Shown here: piece by piece, positions 1 through 7,620 of the stretch
Layout: each line of letters opens with the position of its first letter
Position numbering within the stretch: the first letter of the stretch is position 1
NCBI RefSeq assembly: GCF_014698795.1
Contig: NZ_JACJTR010000041.1
Span: 1 to 52,965 of the forward strand
Reading direction: 5' to 3'
DNA: 52,965 nt
Origin: Nostoc sp. FACHB-892
Lineage (GTDB): Bacteria > Cyanobacteriota > Cyanobacteriia > Cyanobacteriales > Nostocaceae
Translations under genes and position numbers: made by a program
The notes under the pieces: generated by a model
Database searches by the model: none
The model's input: only the letters and a program-made list of their open reading frames with translations
Told to the model about the DNA's origin: nothing

Positions 1-180
1 CTGTGCTGGTCTGGCAACTGCGTTGCCGAACGACGACGGCTTCGCCGCGTCTCCTGCTGTGCGATCGCAATGGTAGCTGTGGCGTGGTGTGGCGGCGTTG
101 CCGCGTCTCTCGCGTTCGCTGTGTCGGCGTTGGTGGATTTGGACTGGCAACTGCGTTGCCTCAACGACGACCGCTTCGCG

Positions 181-560
181 GCGTCTCCTGCGATCGCTCC
201 CAACTCCTAACCCCAATTCTTACCCATTGGATTTTCAGCAATAACTTGAGTAGTTAGCTTGAATAAATCTATGGTTAGCGATCGCCTCCCAAATAGTTAT
301 GTAATATTCATTTTTTCTGGCATAACTTCAATGACCGCGCTTAAAAGTTGTTTGACAACAATAGCGATCGCCTTTGGTAACAAGCTACGCACCTCTCCAC
401 CTCTCCCACAATCGCCTACACCAGTTTTCGGGTAGTAAATCCACAGCCAGCACCATACACACCCCTAAAATCGCAAAATTAACCCCACTCGTTATTTAAG
501 TGGGGCATTGGGTATTGGGTATTGGGGATGAAGAAGGAAGGGGCGATCGTACTTTAACTA
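181..560. repeat. Direct repeat, first copy (non-coding, HIP1-rich)
   Basis: This stretch recurs, in the same order and orientation, at 981-1173 and 1718-1880. Shared blocks include the stretch reading ATTTTCAGCAATA followed by a GCGATCGC site (about 220-292 against 1050-1112), a TGACAACAATAGCGATCGCC-like block (350-372 against 1151-1171), and the block from CACAATCGCCTACACC to GGGGATGAAG (about 408-533 against 1724-1840). I see no credible gene in it: reading frames here translate HIP1 and low-complexity DNA. The two copies bracket the small peptide gene at 630-869. Confidence 0.75.
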
Positions 561-629
561 ATGCGATCGCTCTTGCGCATATGTCGGCGGGGTGTGGCTG
601 TGGGTCGATACCGAGGAGAATCACCTGTA

Positions 630-869
630 CTAATCTTTAGCAACTGTATCGGCGATTAAACACCCAGTAACAGGATCAACACCAACCGCAGGACCCGCTA
701 CAGCCCCAATTGCACATGGTCCTAACGGCTCTAATGTCTTAATGGCATTCTGGAATCCTTGCTTTATTTTATTCAGAGAAAGTCCTTTGCCTCCACTAAT
801 GTTTTGAAGTTCACTATCTGGAATTTCTGTAAAGAAAGTTGTGTCATTAATACCTAATTTGCTAAACAT
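630..869 (-). CDS. Double-glycine leader peptide, bacteriocin/RiPP-like precursor
   Basis: A 79-residue peptide. The N-terminal third is acidic and ends in ELQNISGGK, a classic double-glycine leader as cleaved by C39-peptidase ABC exporters (known for class II bacteriocins and several RiPP families). The C-terminal part (GPCAIGAVAGPAVGVDPVTGCLIADTVAKD region) is small-residue rich, with two cysteines, like many secreted bacteriocin-type peptides. A good ribosome site, GGAG, lies 7 bases before the ATG. No maturation enzyme, C39 exporter or immunity gene lies in the window, so export would depend on machinery elsewhere. The product's activity cannot be told from sequence. Confidence 0.75.
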   Translation of the reverse strand: MFSKLGINDTTFFTEIPDSELQNISGGKGLSLNKIKQGFQNAIKTLEPLGPCAIGAVAGPAVGVDPVTGCLIADTVAKD

Positions 870-980
870 ACTGTTTCTCCAATTGCTTAAGTTTGATTGG
901 CTTACACCTGCTGTTTTCTTTTACGTTTTGAATTTAAAAATATGCAAGTAATCTTGAACCTATCCCACTCTTTCTTGCTG

Positions 981-1880
981 CGTCTCCTGCGATGGCGTAC
1001 CCGCCCGCCGTAGGTGATCGCTCCCATCCTTAACCTCAGTTTTCATCTATTGGATTTTCAGCAATAGCTTGAGTGATTGGCTTGAACAAATCTATGGTTA
1101 GCGATCGCCTAACGAACAGTTACACCCTTCCCGTGATACTTCAAAATTGCATGACAACGATAGCGATCGCCTACCAACTCAAGTTTTAATACCAGAAAAA
1201 TTTTCAATTTCTGACCGCGAACAAAATCACCTCATCTCATCCGGTTCCCGCCGCGTCTCCTCCATCGGCGGGAAAATTCCCCAAAGAATTTTTGACTGGC
1301 ATCTGTGATGCCTAAGCGACGACGGCCGCCGCCGCGTCTCCTATTTGCGATTTCCGCACCACTTTTGAGATTACCCGCACCAGTTCCGCACCAGTTACCG
1401 CACCAAGAAGCCTTACTGTGTAAGCATCCCGCACCACCCGCACCAGTTTTGAGGGGTTGGATAGACTTTATATTAGATTTTTTTTTGAAAATATTTTCTG
1501 CAATTTTTCACCAAAGTTTTTTCAAACCTAGTAAAAGTGGTGCGGGTGGTGCGGAACCCTTGATATTACGTTGTTTTTGGTGCGGGTAGTGGTGCGGAAG
1601 TGGTGCGGGTAAATCCTAAACTGGTGCGGGTAACTTATAAAAAAATAAGTATTTATACTTCTTTCCCAATGTTTATTCAACAAATAGCGATCGCACCCCT
1701 TTAATCGCACTTCCACACCGCCGCCACAATCGCCTACACCAAGCTGAGGGAAATCCACAGCTAGCACCACGCACACCCCTAGAATCGCAAAATTAACCTC
1801 ACTGGTGATTTAAGTGGGGTAGCAGGTATTGGGGATGAAGGGAAGGGAGGGGCGATCGCCTTGGACGGCAAGCTACGCAA
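981..1880. repeat. Direct repeat, second copy, interrupted by about 540 bp
   Basis: Second copy of the sequence at 181-560. It is continuous with the first copy up to about 1173, then carries extra DNA (about 1174-1717) containing the twelve-box array, then resumes at about 1718 with CACAATCGCCTACACC. The simplest reading is that the array-bearing segment was gained in this copy or lost from the other. No gene is supported here. Confidence 0.65.
1354..1629. repeat. Mirrored array of twelve CCGCACCA boxes around an AT-rich core
   Basis: Six perfect CCGCACCA octamers start at 1354, 1375, 1386, 1398, 1429 and 1438. Six perfect inverted copies (TGGTGCGG) start at 1538, 1547, 1578, 1590, 1601 and 1622. 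Start-to-start spacings on the left are 21, 11, 12, 31, 9 and on the right 9, 31, 12, 11, 21, an exact mirror image. The arms are therefore one inverted repeat of about 92 bp whose octamers are fully conserved while the spacers have drifted. Between them lie 92 bp of AT-rich DNA with a run of nine T. This organisation suits an origin, centromere or multi-site recombination target; which one is inference. Confidence 0.85.
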
Positions 1881-1889
1881 ATACAAGGG

Positions 1890-1943
1890 TCAAAAAGTAA
1901 GGTTAATAGCGATAAAAAAATCGCTATTAACCTTACTTTTTGA
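1890..1943. terminator. 24-bp perfect hairpin, possibly a bidirectional terminator
   Basis: Arms 1890-1913 and 1920-1943 are perfectly complementary over 24 bp with a six-A loop. The outer ends are CAAAAAG and CTTTTTG, so either strand would give a stem followed by U-rich RNA, as in bidirectional terminators. The length and perfection exceed what a terminator needs, so a recombination or end-processing site is an alternative. Confidence 0.55.
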
Positions 1944-2262
1944 TCAGTCTATACAGTTAGTAGCAACATACTAGCATTATTGTATAAACCTACCAATTTC
2001 CTAACTGCGCTGTTGATTCAGCGCTTTCTTTATCTGACTATCTTTTCATATTTCAAGACTTAAGTGATTAAATCTCACCTTATATTTCTATATTTGACTA
2101 GCAACTGGGTTGCCTGACGGCGGGTTGCCGCACCTCCCTAACCCTTCCAAAATGCCCTACACCCTACGAAACATCCTTAAATGTATACATATAAAAGCCT
2201 TGCTAAATCGCTTCTAAGGGCTAAATAACAGGGCTTACGGGTGGGGAAGGTTGTAACGGATT

Positions 2263-2451
2263 TTAGGAAGGCTTGGGAGGGTTGGGAAGGGTTGGGGAAG
2301 GTTGGGGGTCTTCGTTAATAAAATCGTCTTCTGGTGGTGCAGTGAATAACCCGATTAGTTCCTCCCCATTGAAAGGATTTGCCTCTGCTTCTAGCTCGGC
2401 TTCAATTTCTCTGGATAGCCGAGCTAGTTCATTGCTTTGTTCTGTGGGCAT
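2263..2451 (-). CDS. Small acidic protein of unknown function
   Basis: A 62-residue frame, strongly acidic in its first half (SREIEAELEAEANPFNGEE), with a proline-rich tail (PSPTLPNPPKPS). No ribosome site is visible before the ATG and no family is recognised. The tail is encoded by the G-quadruplex tract on the other strand, so its composition may reflect the DNA rather than protein selection. Confidence 0.35.
   Translation of the reverse strand: MPTEQSNELARLSREIEAELEAEANPFNGEELIGLFTAPPEDDFINEDPQPSPTLPNPPKPS
2275..2308 (+). other. G-quadruplex motif
   Basis: Within 34 bases the plus strand carries five G-runs of three to four separated by loops of only one or two bases (A, TT, AA, TT), then a further GGGGG. 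This fits the strict consensus for a stable parallel G-quadruplex. It overlaps the 3' end of the small minus-strand frame at 2263-2451, on that gene's template strand. Confidence 0.7.
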
Positions 2452-2627
2452 ATTAATTAACTAAAGTTGACTTATTGATTATTCCCCGTTCCAATCTTGG
2501 TATATCTACTTATCTGCCCTTTTTGGGGCATGGGTATAGAGAAAATCGATTCTCACGCTTTCTGTAGATGGTGCTTATCGATGTCAAATCGTTGTAGGCT
2601 GTGGATCGCAGGATCTACAGTCTGGTA

Positions 2628-3272
2628 ATGAAAATCAATCGGCACGGACGCGCTAAGGTTCTAACACAGTCAGAGATACAGCTAATTTTCAGCGATGGCT
2701 TAGACAACGGGCGCGATCGCGCTTTGTTCGGTGTCTGCCTATTCAGTGCCTGTAGAATCCGTGAATGCTGTACCCTGTTCACCCAAGACATTTACACACC
2801 CAAGGGCAATGTCAGACCCAGGCTGGTTATTCGGAAAGCAAACACTAAGGGGAAGCTGGCTACTAGGTCTATACCAGTGATTGAAGACTTACGGCGGTTG
2901 CTCACTGAATACTACCCACTGGCCGGAGAGATTTATTTGTTTCCCGGTCGCAGTGATGGACACATCAGCGAAGACTCAGCCGCTAGGATTTTGAGAGTAG
3001 CTTGTCAGCAAGTAGATATTTTTGGAGTGAGTAGCCATAGCTTTAGAAGGACTGCTTTAACTCAGATGAGTAACGCTGGCATACCACTAAGAGTTATTCA
3101 AGAAATCTCAGGGCATCGGAACTTAGAACAGCTACAAAGATACCTGGAAGTTTCGGACAATCAAGTGTTAGGAGCGGCAGCGAGTTTGGCTATGTTATCG
3201 CCTGTGGCTAGTAATGGTGTAGAGCTAGACACTAACCAAAAGCTTGAAATTGACTCATATTATCCCTTATAG
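2628..3272 (+). CDS. Tyrosine recombinase, catalytic domain only
   Basis: Site-specific DNA recombinase of the phage-integrase family. The first catalytic Arg lies in SACRIRE, the HxxR motif is SHSFRRTAL, and the C-terminal box GHRNLEQLQRYLEV supplies the last His and the nucleophilic Tyr. At 214 residues from this ATG it has only the catalytic domain; usual members have about 300 residues with an N-terminal core-binding domain. The frame also opens at GTG 2601, giving 223 residues; ATG 2628 is preferred because the extra residues match nothing. It may work with another protein's DNA-binding domain or recognise short sites. A hairpin follows the gene. Confidence 0.85.
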   Translation: MKINRHGRAKVLTQSEIQLIFSDGLDNGRDRALFGVCLFSACRIRECCTLFTQDIYTPKGNVRPRLVIRKANTKGKLATRSIPVIEDLRRLLTEYYPLAGEIYLFPGRSDGHISEDSAARILRVACQQVDIFGVSSHSFRRTALTQMSNAGIPLRVIQEISGHRNLEQLQRYLEVSDNQVLGAAASLAMLSPVASNGVELDTNQKLEIDSYYPL

Positions 3273-3365
3273 GGATTTTGGTTAATTGCATCGCGTCCAC
3301 CCTACTCCCAACTTCACTACGTCCACAGATATGCTGGCTTATATAAACATCTTTAACAAAACAAA

Positions 3366-3397
3366 ACCCCATACCATATTGGCATGGGGATTCTTTA
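3366..3397 (+). terminator. Possible terminator after the recombinase
   Basis: CCCCAT (3367-3372) pairs with ATGGGG (3384-3389), with a further CC/GG inside after one mismatch, followed by ATTCTTTAGTTTTG. The U-tract is interrupted, so this is a moderate prediction. Confidence 0.45.
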
Positions 3398-3546
3398 GTT
3401 TTGTATTTTCTAGATCCAGTGAAAAGTTAGGACTACAGTTTGTTAGCCAATGCTTTGATATAAATAGGTACGGACTATTTTATCCACATCACAATAAATG
3501 TTTTGTTTTGAGTTAAACTAACATTGTCTCAAAGCTAATTAGTAAC

Positions 3547-4218
3547 CTACCGAGTTGTAGCTACTGATATTTGTCTACGTTTGATTCTTCCAACGGCTAA
3601 ACCACCGATTGCTACTAAACCCAAAATAGACGATGCTTCTGGGACACTTTGAACCGACGAATTACTAAACTGTAGGTCGTCTACTGCGAAGAAACTTCCA
3701 GAAACTTCCAGATACTTGATATCGCCAGCATTTCTGGTAATACCTGCGTATATGTTAGATACGTTTACGTTTGGCACTGTAAAAGATTCCAGTAGATTGA
3801 AGCTGGCATCAAAAACTTTTAACACTTCTGCGGTTGCATCACCTGATGCAATACCAATTCCTACTTGGTTAACCAGTTGTGCAAACTCAAATCTTATGCT
3901 TCCATCAAAGGAACTTGTCCCAACATAACTAGGTTGACTTTGGAAAGTGAAGGCATACCTCTGTAATGTTTCAGACCCTGTAATAGAGGTAACACCTGAA
4001 CTAACATAGTCGTTACTGTTAATTACACCTGCTGGTTTGTCATCAAAATTTATAAGTGTTCCAAAACTTATATTTAAATTGGGGCTTGGTGTACCTACGA
4101 AAGAAGTCGCACTAGCAGGCTTACCTAAAGTGGCTAGAAAAATAGCCATTGCTCCAACACTAACTACTGATAATTTTTGTAATACTAACAAATTTTTCTC
4201 CCAAAGGTTTTTACTCAT
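3547..4218 (-). CDS. PEP-CTERM sorting domain protein
   Basis: Exported protein of 223 residues. Residues about 12-37 form a signal peptide (LSVVSVGAMAIFLATLG, then ASA). The C-terminus has the PEP-CTERM layout: VPEASSILG, a short hydrophobic helix (LVAIGGLAVG) and a basic end (RIKRRQ). In cyanobacteria such proteins are thought to be sorted by an exosortase-like system and retained at or outside the cell envelope. The middle is beta-rich and glycine/serine-rich, without a recognised enzyme motif. No exosortase gene is in the window. It stands alone, divergent from the RiPP precursor downstream. Confidence 0.85.
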   Translation of the reverse strand: MSKNLWEKNLLVLQKLSVVSVGAMAIFLATLGKPASATSFVGTPSPNLNISFGTLINFDDKPAGVINSNDYVSSGVTSITGSETLQRYAFTFQSQPSYVGTSSFDGSIRFEFAQLVNQVGIGIASGDATAEVLKVFDASFNLLESFTVPNVNVSNIYAGITRNAGDIKYLEVSGSFFAVDDLQFSNSSVQSVPEASSILGLVAIGGLAVGRIKRRQISVATTR

Positions 4219-4756
4219 ATCGAATACTTATTATTTTCTAAACGCTTGTTGTTGATAACCATAGCGTCTCGTTTGCTTGTCTTAATTCACAAGTGTTTTC
4301 GCTAAAATTTACTGTAAACATACACTCAGATAAAATCCGTTATAACTACGTAGTTATGTCAGGTGGATTTTTGATTGATCTTGCTAAATGGGGAGAAAGT
4401 AGCGAAGCTGCTATCAGCCGCCATACAACGGCTGAAAACGCTACCCAGAGTGAGTTTCAGAAAAGTTTTTCAACTTTTACCCTAAAATAAGATTTTGACC
4501 AATTGGATTGTCGATGTTGTCATCTATTGGGGAAAATGTCGGGAAATACATCTTTCCCGACATCCACCTAAAACCAGCCCATAGTAAGGATTAAGACCGT
4601 ATTACACTCCGGAAACCACATCCTGAAGACATCAAAGGAACACTATCGCTACCTGCTATTGTCAGCGCGATCGCTTGCTACTCTTATGTATTATGTGTTA
4701 TACAACACTACAGGTTTCAGCATAAACTTTGATTTAATTTGCATAGGAAGAATATT

Positions 4757-5077
4757 ATGTCTAAGAACAATGCAGAAGACTTGCCTTTACAAGCTGTACC
4801 ATTCTTTGCCCGATTTCTAGAAGGGCAAAACTGTGAAGACCTTAGTGATCAAGAATCAGAAACAATTAGCGGCGGATATGCAAAAAAGAAGTCTAAAAAC
4901 AAATCTACATTCAAAGGCAACGTAATAATCAACCCAAACATAGTGATATCACCCTTAACACCCCCATTTGTAATAACTAATAAGTACCCTTCAGACGGGG
5001 ATGACGAGATACGACCTGACGATCCAATTTTCAACATCCCCCCAGATGCTCCCAACACAAAGCATCCAGCCCTTTAG
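4757..5077 (+). CDS. Microviridin-type graspetide precursor (orphan)
   Basis: Precursor of 106 residues. Residues 15-24, PFFARFLEGQ, match the leader motif bound by microviridin ATP-grasp ligases. Residues 74-84 read TNKYPSDGDDE, which fits the graspetide core TxKxPSDxE/DE/D whose side chains form omega-ester and omega-amide rings. Unusual features are an ISGG site at 37-40, as in double-glycine leaders, a long lysine-rich linker (41-73), and a 22-residue proline-rich tail after the core, where classical microviridins stop. ATG 4757 is chosen over TTG 4739 because AGGAAG lies six bases before it. No graspetide-type ATP-grasp ligase, acetyltransferase or exporter is nearby. Confidence 0.85.
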   Translation: MSKNNAEDLPLQAVPFFARFLEGQNCEDLSDQESETISGGYAKKKSKNKSTFKGNVIINPNIVISPLTPPFVITNKYPSDGDDEIRPDDPIFNIPPDAPNTKHPAL

Positions 5078-5129
5078 CCCCGTAAGGTTTCTCCCTATCT
5101 TAAAGCCTTCCCCACTACTACAGACACAG

Positions 5130-6098
5130 CTATGCTATATCGAGTCCATTTGGTACAAGTACTGCTAAATCAATCTCGTTCTCAATTTGGCGACCGCCAC
5201 CTTTGCGATTGTCGTATGCGTTTAATTCATGTTTAGCGTTGTGGTCATCAAGTCTGGTTTTGTAATTCTCCAGAATTGCTTTGATAGTAGCTGGCTTACT
5301 CCCTGTGAGCGATTGTATAGCCGTCTGTGTAATCATCCACTTTTGGCTTTTTTCGGTGCAATTATTATTATGAATTTCTAAAGCATAAATAGCGCGTCTC
5401 GTCAATTCTTCAGCGCGTCCAGGATGGGTTTTATAAGTATCACTTTTTAATTCTTCTGTAGATACTGCTGTCAAGTCTTCTGAAAACTGTTTAACTTTAC
5501 CAGTGATGGTTTTAGCGTACACTTGGCAAGCTTTACGAACGAAATCAGCCAGTGATATACCAGAGTGAGCGATCGCCGCTTCTACTACTGCTTGAGTATC
5601 AGCATCCAATTGTAATTGTGAAATATTATTCATATCATTAAGTGTGATTTCTTTTTCGGTTGATTTTACAGTTTGAGATTTTTTCTTAGTCTGTGACTTA
5701 GGCTGTTTCTCTAATTGCGTTTCTGGCTCAAGTTGTATTTCTGATTTTTCAGCCTGCTGCTGTGCTTTCCACTGCTGTCTTGCTTCATCCCCTACAGCGT
5801 CCCATTCTTCAGTAGAAAGAGTTAAGTACTTAAGCGCTAAATGCTGATATCGCTCGATATTGCCCTTACCTTTATTAGTGAAATACTGCCAAGAATGTTC
5901 TTGAGTTTCGGTATCGGGGAAAGCTTCTAGAACTGCCTTACGTACTTTGGATAATGGAGTTCTGCGGCTATTAGGCTCCTCGTAGGACTCCCTAATTTGC
6001 TCAACTACTGCAACTGCCAGTTTTTGAATAGTTGACTCTTTTTTGACACTACCCAATTTTTTGACTAACTCTTGCCCTACCTCATCCCACTTAGCCAT
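5130..6098 (-). CDS. Unknown protein paired with the telomere resolvase
   Basis: A hydrophilic 322-residue protein of unknown function. Residues about 1-115 form one domain. Residues 116-150 are a charged linker rich in Q, E and K. The second half includes LADFVRKACQVYAKTITGKVK, a helix pattern seen in small DNA-binding proteins, though I do not recognise the family. It lies 83 bp downstream of the resolvase gene on the same strand. Its own promoter appears to sit in that gap, inside a palindrome closely related to the one upstream of the resolvase. Co-location and the shared element suggest a DNA-binding partner of the resolvase; that is inference. Confidence 0.7.
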   Translation of the reverse strand: MAKWDEVGQELVKKLGSVKKESTIQKLAVAVVEQIRESYEEPNSRRTPLSKVRKAVLEAFPDTETQEHSWQYFTNKGKGNIERYQHLALKYLTLSTEEWDAVGDEARQQWKAQQQAEKSEIQLEPETQLEKQPKSQTKKKSQTVKSTEKEITLNDMNNISQLQLDADTQAVVEAAIAHSGISLADFVRKACQVYAKTITGKVKQFSEDLTAVSTEELKSDTYKTHPGRAEELTRRAIYALEIHNNNCTEKSQKWMITQTAIQSLTGSKPATIKAILENYKTRLDDHNAKHELNAYDNRKGGGRQIENEIDLAVLVPNGLDIA

Positions 6099-6126
6099 AA
6101 TTAAAACATTTGCTTAAGTTATTATC

Positions 6127-6176
6127 CCTATACTATTCCTCTTATACATATAGTGTCAAGAGGGTTAATATAGGGA
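6127..6176 (-). promoter_or_regulatory. Imperfect palindrome with embedded promoter, copy 1
   Basis: Outer arms CCCTATA and TATAGGG and inner arms CCTCTT and AAGAGG give an inverted repeat of about 19 bp per side with three or four mismatches. On the minus strand it contains TTGACA, an 18-base spacer and TAGTAT, a good sigma-70-type promoter for the gene starting at 6098. A sister copy lies at 7349-7403. It could be a protein-binding operator, or a substrate for the adjacent resolvase. Confidence 0.65.
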
Positions 6177-6181
6177 TTTTA

Positions 6182-7222
6182 TTAAATACGGGTAAGCGTT
6201 CCAGGCTTAATTTCATAACGCTTGTAGGCGTTGATAGTGTTTTCGTCGTCATCCCCTAGCACTGCTTTAGCGAAGTCTGTAAAGTCGTAGGGATCAACAT
6301 TGCCATCATTTACGATCGCTGCTCTCAAATATGCAGCACGGAACTTGTGATAAGTGCGTTCATCTTTAGGAAAAATATCCCATTGTTTACAAGATTCATT
6401 TAAGGTTTTACTAAACCGTCTGTTGACTCGTTCAGGGTCTTCAGTTTGTGGAAATCGTTTACCTTTTTCATCAAGCCACTGCAAGGCAAAACAGACCAAT
6501 TCAGCAGGTAATAACGTAGGGATTTTAAAAATTACATCTCTGATATAAACTGCTTTATCACCTTGTCTTACCTTACGGGTTTTACCTTTTAATTGACCTT
6601 TAAAAGCAACTGTGTAAGTGTCGATTTTTTCAAAGGTGGCTGATAGATGTACTTCACCCATACGGCGGCCTGTTGCCAGTGCAACCGCACAAGAAACATC
6701 GAGCCAATTAGCATCATCACCATTTTTAATATCAGTCAAAATATTGTAGGCATACTTTAGAGAGTCTGTAAGGTCAATTTCAATCCTATTTATTTTTTCC
6801 CTACGCTCTGTGACAGTTTCTCTGTAGCGAGTGTTTTGGTTTTGTTTATAACTTGCAAACTGGTAACTTAAAGCATTGCCAAAATGAGTAATGATTGTGA
6901 GTACTGGATTATAAAGAGCATCGTCTTTTAAATCAGTTTTTGCAGCGCTTCTAAGTTCTTTTTTTAATGCAGTAATCTGCCTTAATGCCGTGCCATACTC
7001 TCTTTCACTTTCTGGTCGGTCATCTGGGTAAGCGAATTTTAAATTTTTCGCTTCAATTGCTGCTAGCTGTTCCCAGCCAAGTAAAGCTTCGTTTCGTACA
7101 CCCTTTTTACGCTCATTCATCTTGTAGGGGGCGATCGCCTCAAATTGTGGCAGTAACCATTGAACGCGCTCGTCAACATAAGTATTTTTTAAGTCTTCCG
7201 AATCTTCTAACTGCCTTGACAT
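6182..7222 (-). CDS. Telomere resolvase (protelomerase) homologue
   Basis: Protein of 346 residues resembling hairpin telomere resolvases, tyrosine-recombinase relatives that cut replicated palindromic junctions and rejoin them as covalently closed hairpin ends. Visible catalytic features: ALATGRRMGEV around 182-190 (the family's TGRR box, first Arg), the beta-hairpin lysines in QLKGKTRK (about 210-217), HKFRAAY (292-298, the HxxR pair), and VLGDDDENTINAYKRY, with the nucleophile probably Tyr333. The usual LGH histidine is Asp (about 324). Residues 1-150 are helical and charged, as in the N-terminal clamp of TelK/TelA-like enzymes. AAGGA precedes the ATG by eight bases. Substrate and activity are unknown; a non-resolvase tyrosine recombinase is the alternative. 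Confidence 0.75.
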   Translation of the reverse strand: MSRQLEDSEDLKNTYVDERVQWLLPQFEAIAPYKMNERKKGVRNEALLGWEQLAAIEAKNLKFAYPDDRPESEREYGTALRQITALKKELRSAAKTDLKDDALYNPVLTIITHFGNALSYQFASYKQNQNTRYRETVTERREKINRIEIDLTDSLKYAYNILTDIKNGDDANWLDVSCAVALATGRRMGEVHLSATFEKIDTYTVAFKGQLKGKTRKVRQGDKAVYIRDVIFKIPTLLPAELVCFALQWLDEKGKRFPQTEDPERVNRRFSKTLNESCKQWDIFPKDERTYHKFRAAYLRAAIVNDGNVDPYDFTDFAKAVLGDDDENTINAYKRYEIKPGTLTRI

Positions 7223-7265
7223 ATCAGCATTCCTTAGTTACTTAAATCAAATTTCGTATATTTAG

Positions 7266-7305
7266 ATAGTAACCAAGGAGTAAACTTATGTCAATACATA
7301 TTGAC
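7266..7305 (-). promoter_or_regulatory. Promoter and operator of the resolvase gene
   Basis: On the minus strand TTGACA (7289-7294), a 17-base spacer and TACTAT (7266-7271) form a near-ideal sigma-70 promoter about 45 bp before the resolvase ATG. The -35 box overlaps a perfect inverted repeat, GTCAAT (7290-7295) and ATTGAC (7300-7305) with four bases between, a likely repressor site. Confidence 0.65.
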
Positions 7306-7348
7306 TTGTATAGTCATAAAGATTTTGAGGACTAATCAGAATATTAAT

Positions 7349-7403
7349 CAAATATCCCTATACATTCCTACTTGCCAATATATAGTTAAGAGGGTTAGTA
7401 TAG
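7349..7403. promoter_or_regulatory. Imperfect palindrome, copy 2
   Basis: Sister of the element at 6127-6176: CCCTATAC with ATTCCT on the left, ATATAGT near the centre, and AAGAGGGTTA then TATAGG on the right. The two copies flank the resolvase gene. The arms of this copy pair less well than those of copy 1. It lies between the resolvase promoter and the divergent small gene at 7454. Confidence 0.6.
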
Positions 7404-7453
7404 GCATAAGAAAAGGCGGCTGCTAACCGCCACACGTTAATAAGGATGTCTGT

Positions 7454-7615
7454 ATGTTAACTGCAATTGTAAAACCCGAACAATCTCAAGTTACTAGCGA
7501 TCGCTTCTCTGGCGAATTTGACGCGGCCATCGGACTCCCGCCTAAAACAACTGAAGGCGAGTACTGGGCAGGGTATTTAAGAAAGGTGGCTGAAACAGGT
7601 GTAACACCGTTCTAA
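7454..7615 (+). CDS. Small protein of 53 residues, unknown function
   Basis: A short gene with good expression signals: AAGGA (7442-7446) seven bases before the ATG and a strong terminator six bases after the stop. The peptide starts MLTAIVKPEQ and contains LPPKTTEGEYWAGYLRKVAE, which looks like a folded helical segment. An HIP1 site lies within the coding region. The leader carries a hairpin (GGCGG 7415-7419 with CCGCC 7427-7431). It is divergent from the resolvase. No family recognised. Confidence 0.65.
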   Translation: MLTAIVKPEQSQVTSDRFSGEFDAAIGLPPKTTEGEYWAGYLRKVAETGVTPF

Positions 7616-7620
7616 ACCCC

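Noticed and set aside
3..257. Open frame of 84 residues at the left edge
   Set aside because: It translates HIP1 sites and short repeats rich in Arg, Cys and Ser; no ribosome site and no protein-like pattern.
1354..1629. CRISPR array
   Set aside because: Repeats are only eight bases, spacers are irregular, the second half is inverted, and there are no cas genes.
1305..1776. Frames across the CCGCACCA array on both strands
   Set aside because: Their Pro/His-rich or low-complexity residues simply reflect the repeated boxes.
1890..1943. Hairpin as a definite protelomerase target
   Set aside because: The centre is an A6 loop rather than a palindromic junction, so only a weak possibility is kept in the findings.
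3286..3516. 76-residue frame after the recombinase
   Set aside because: No ribosome site, crosses the likely terminator, and composition is not protein-like.
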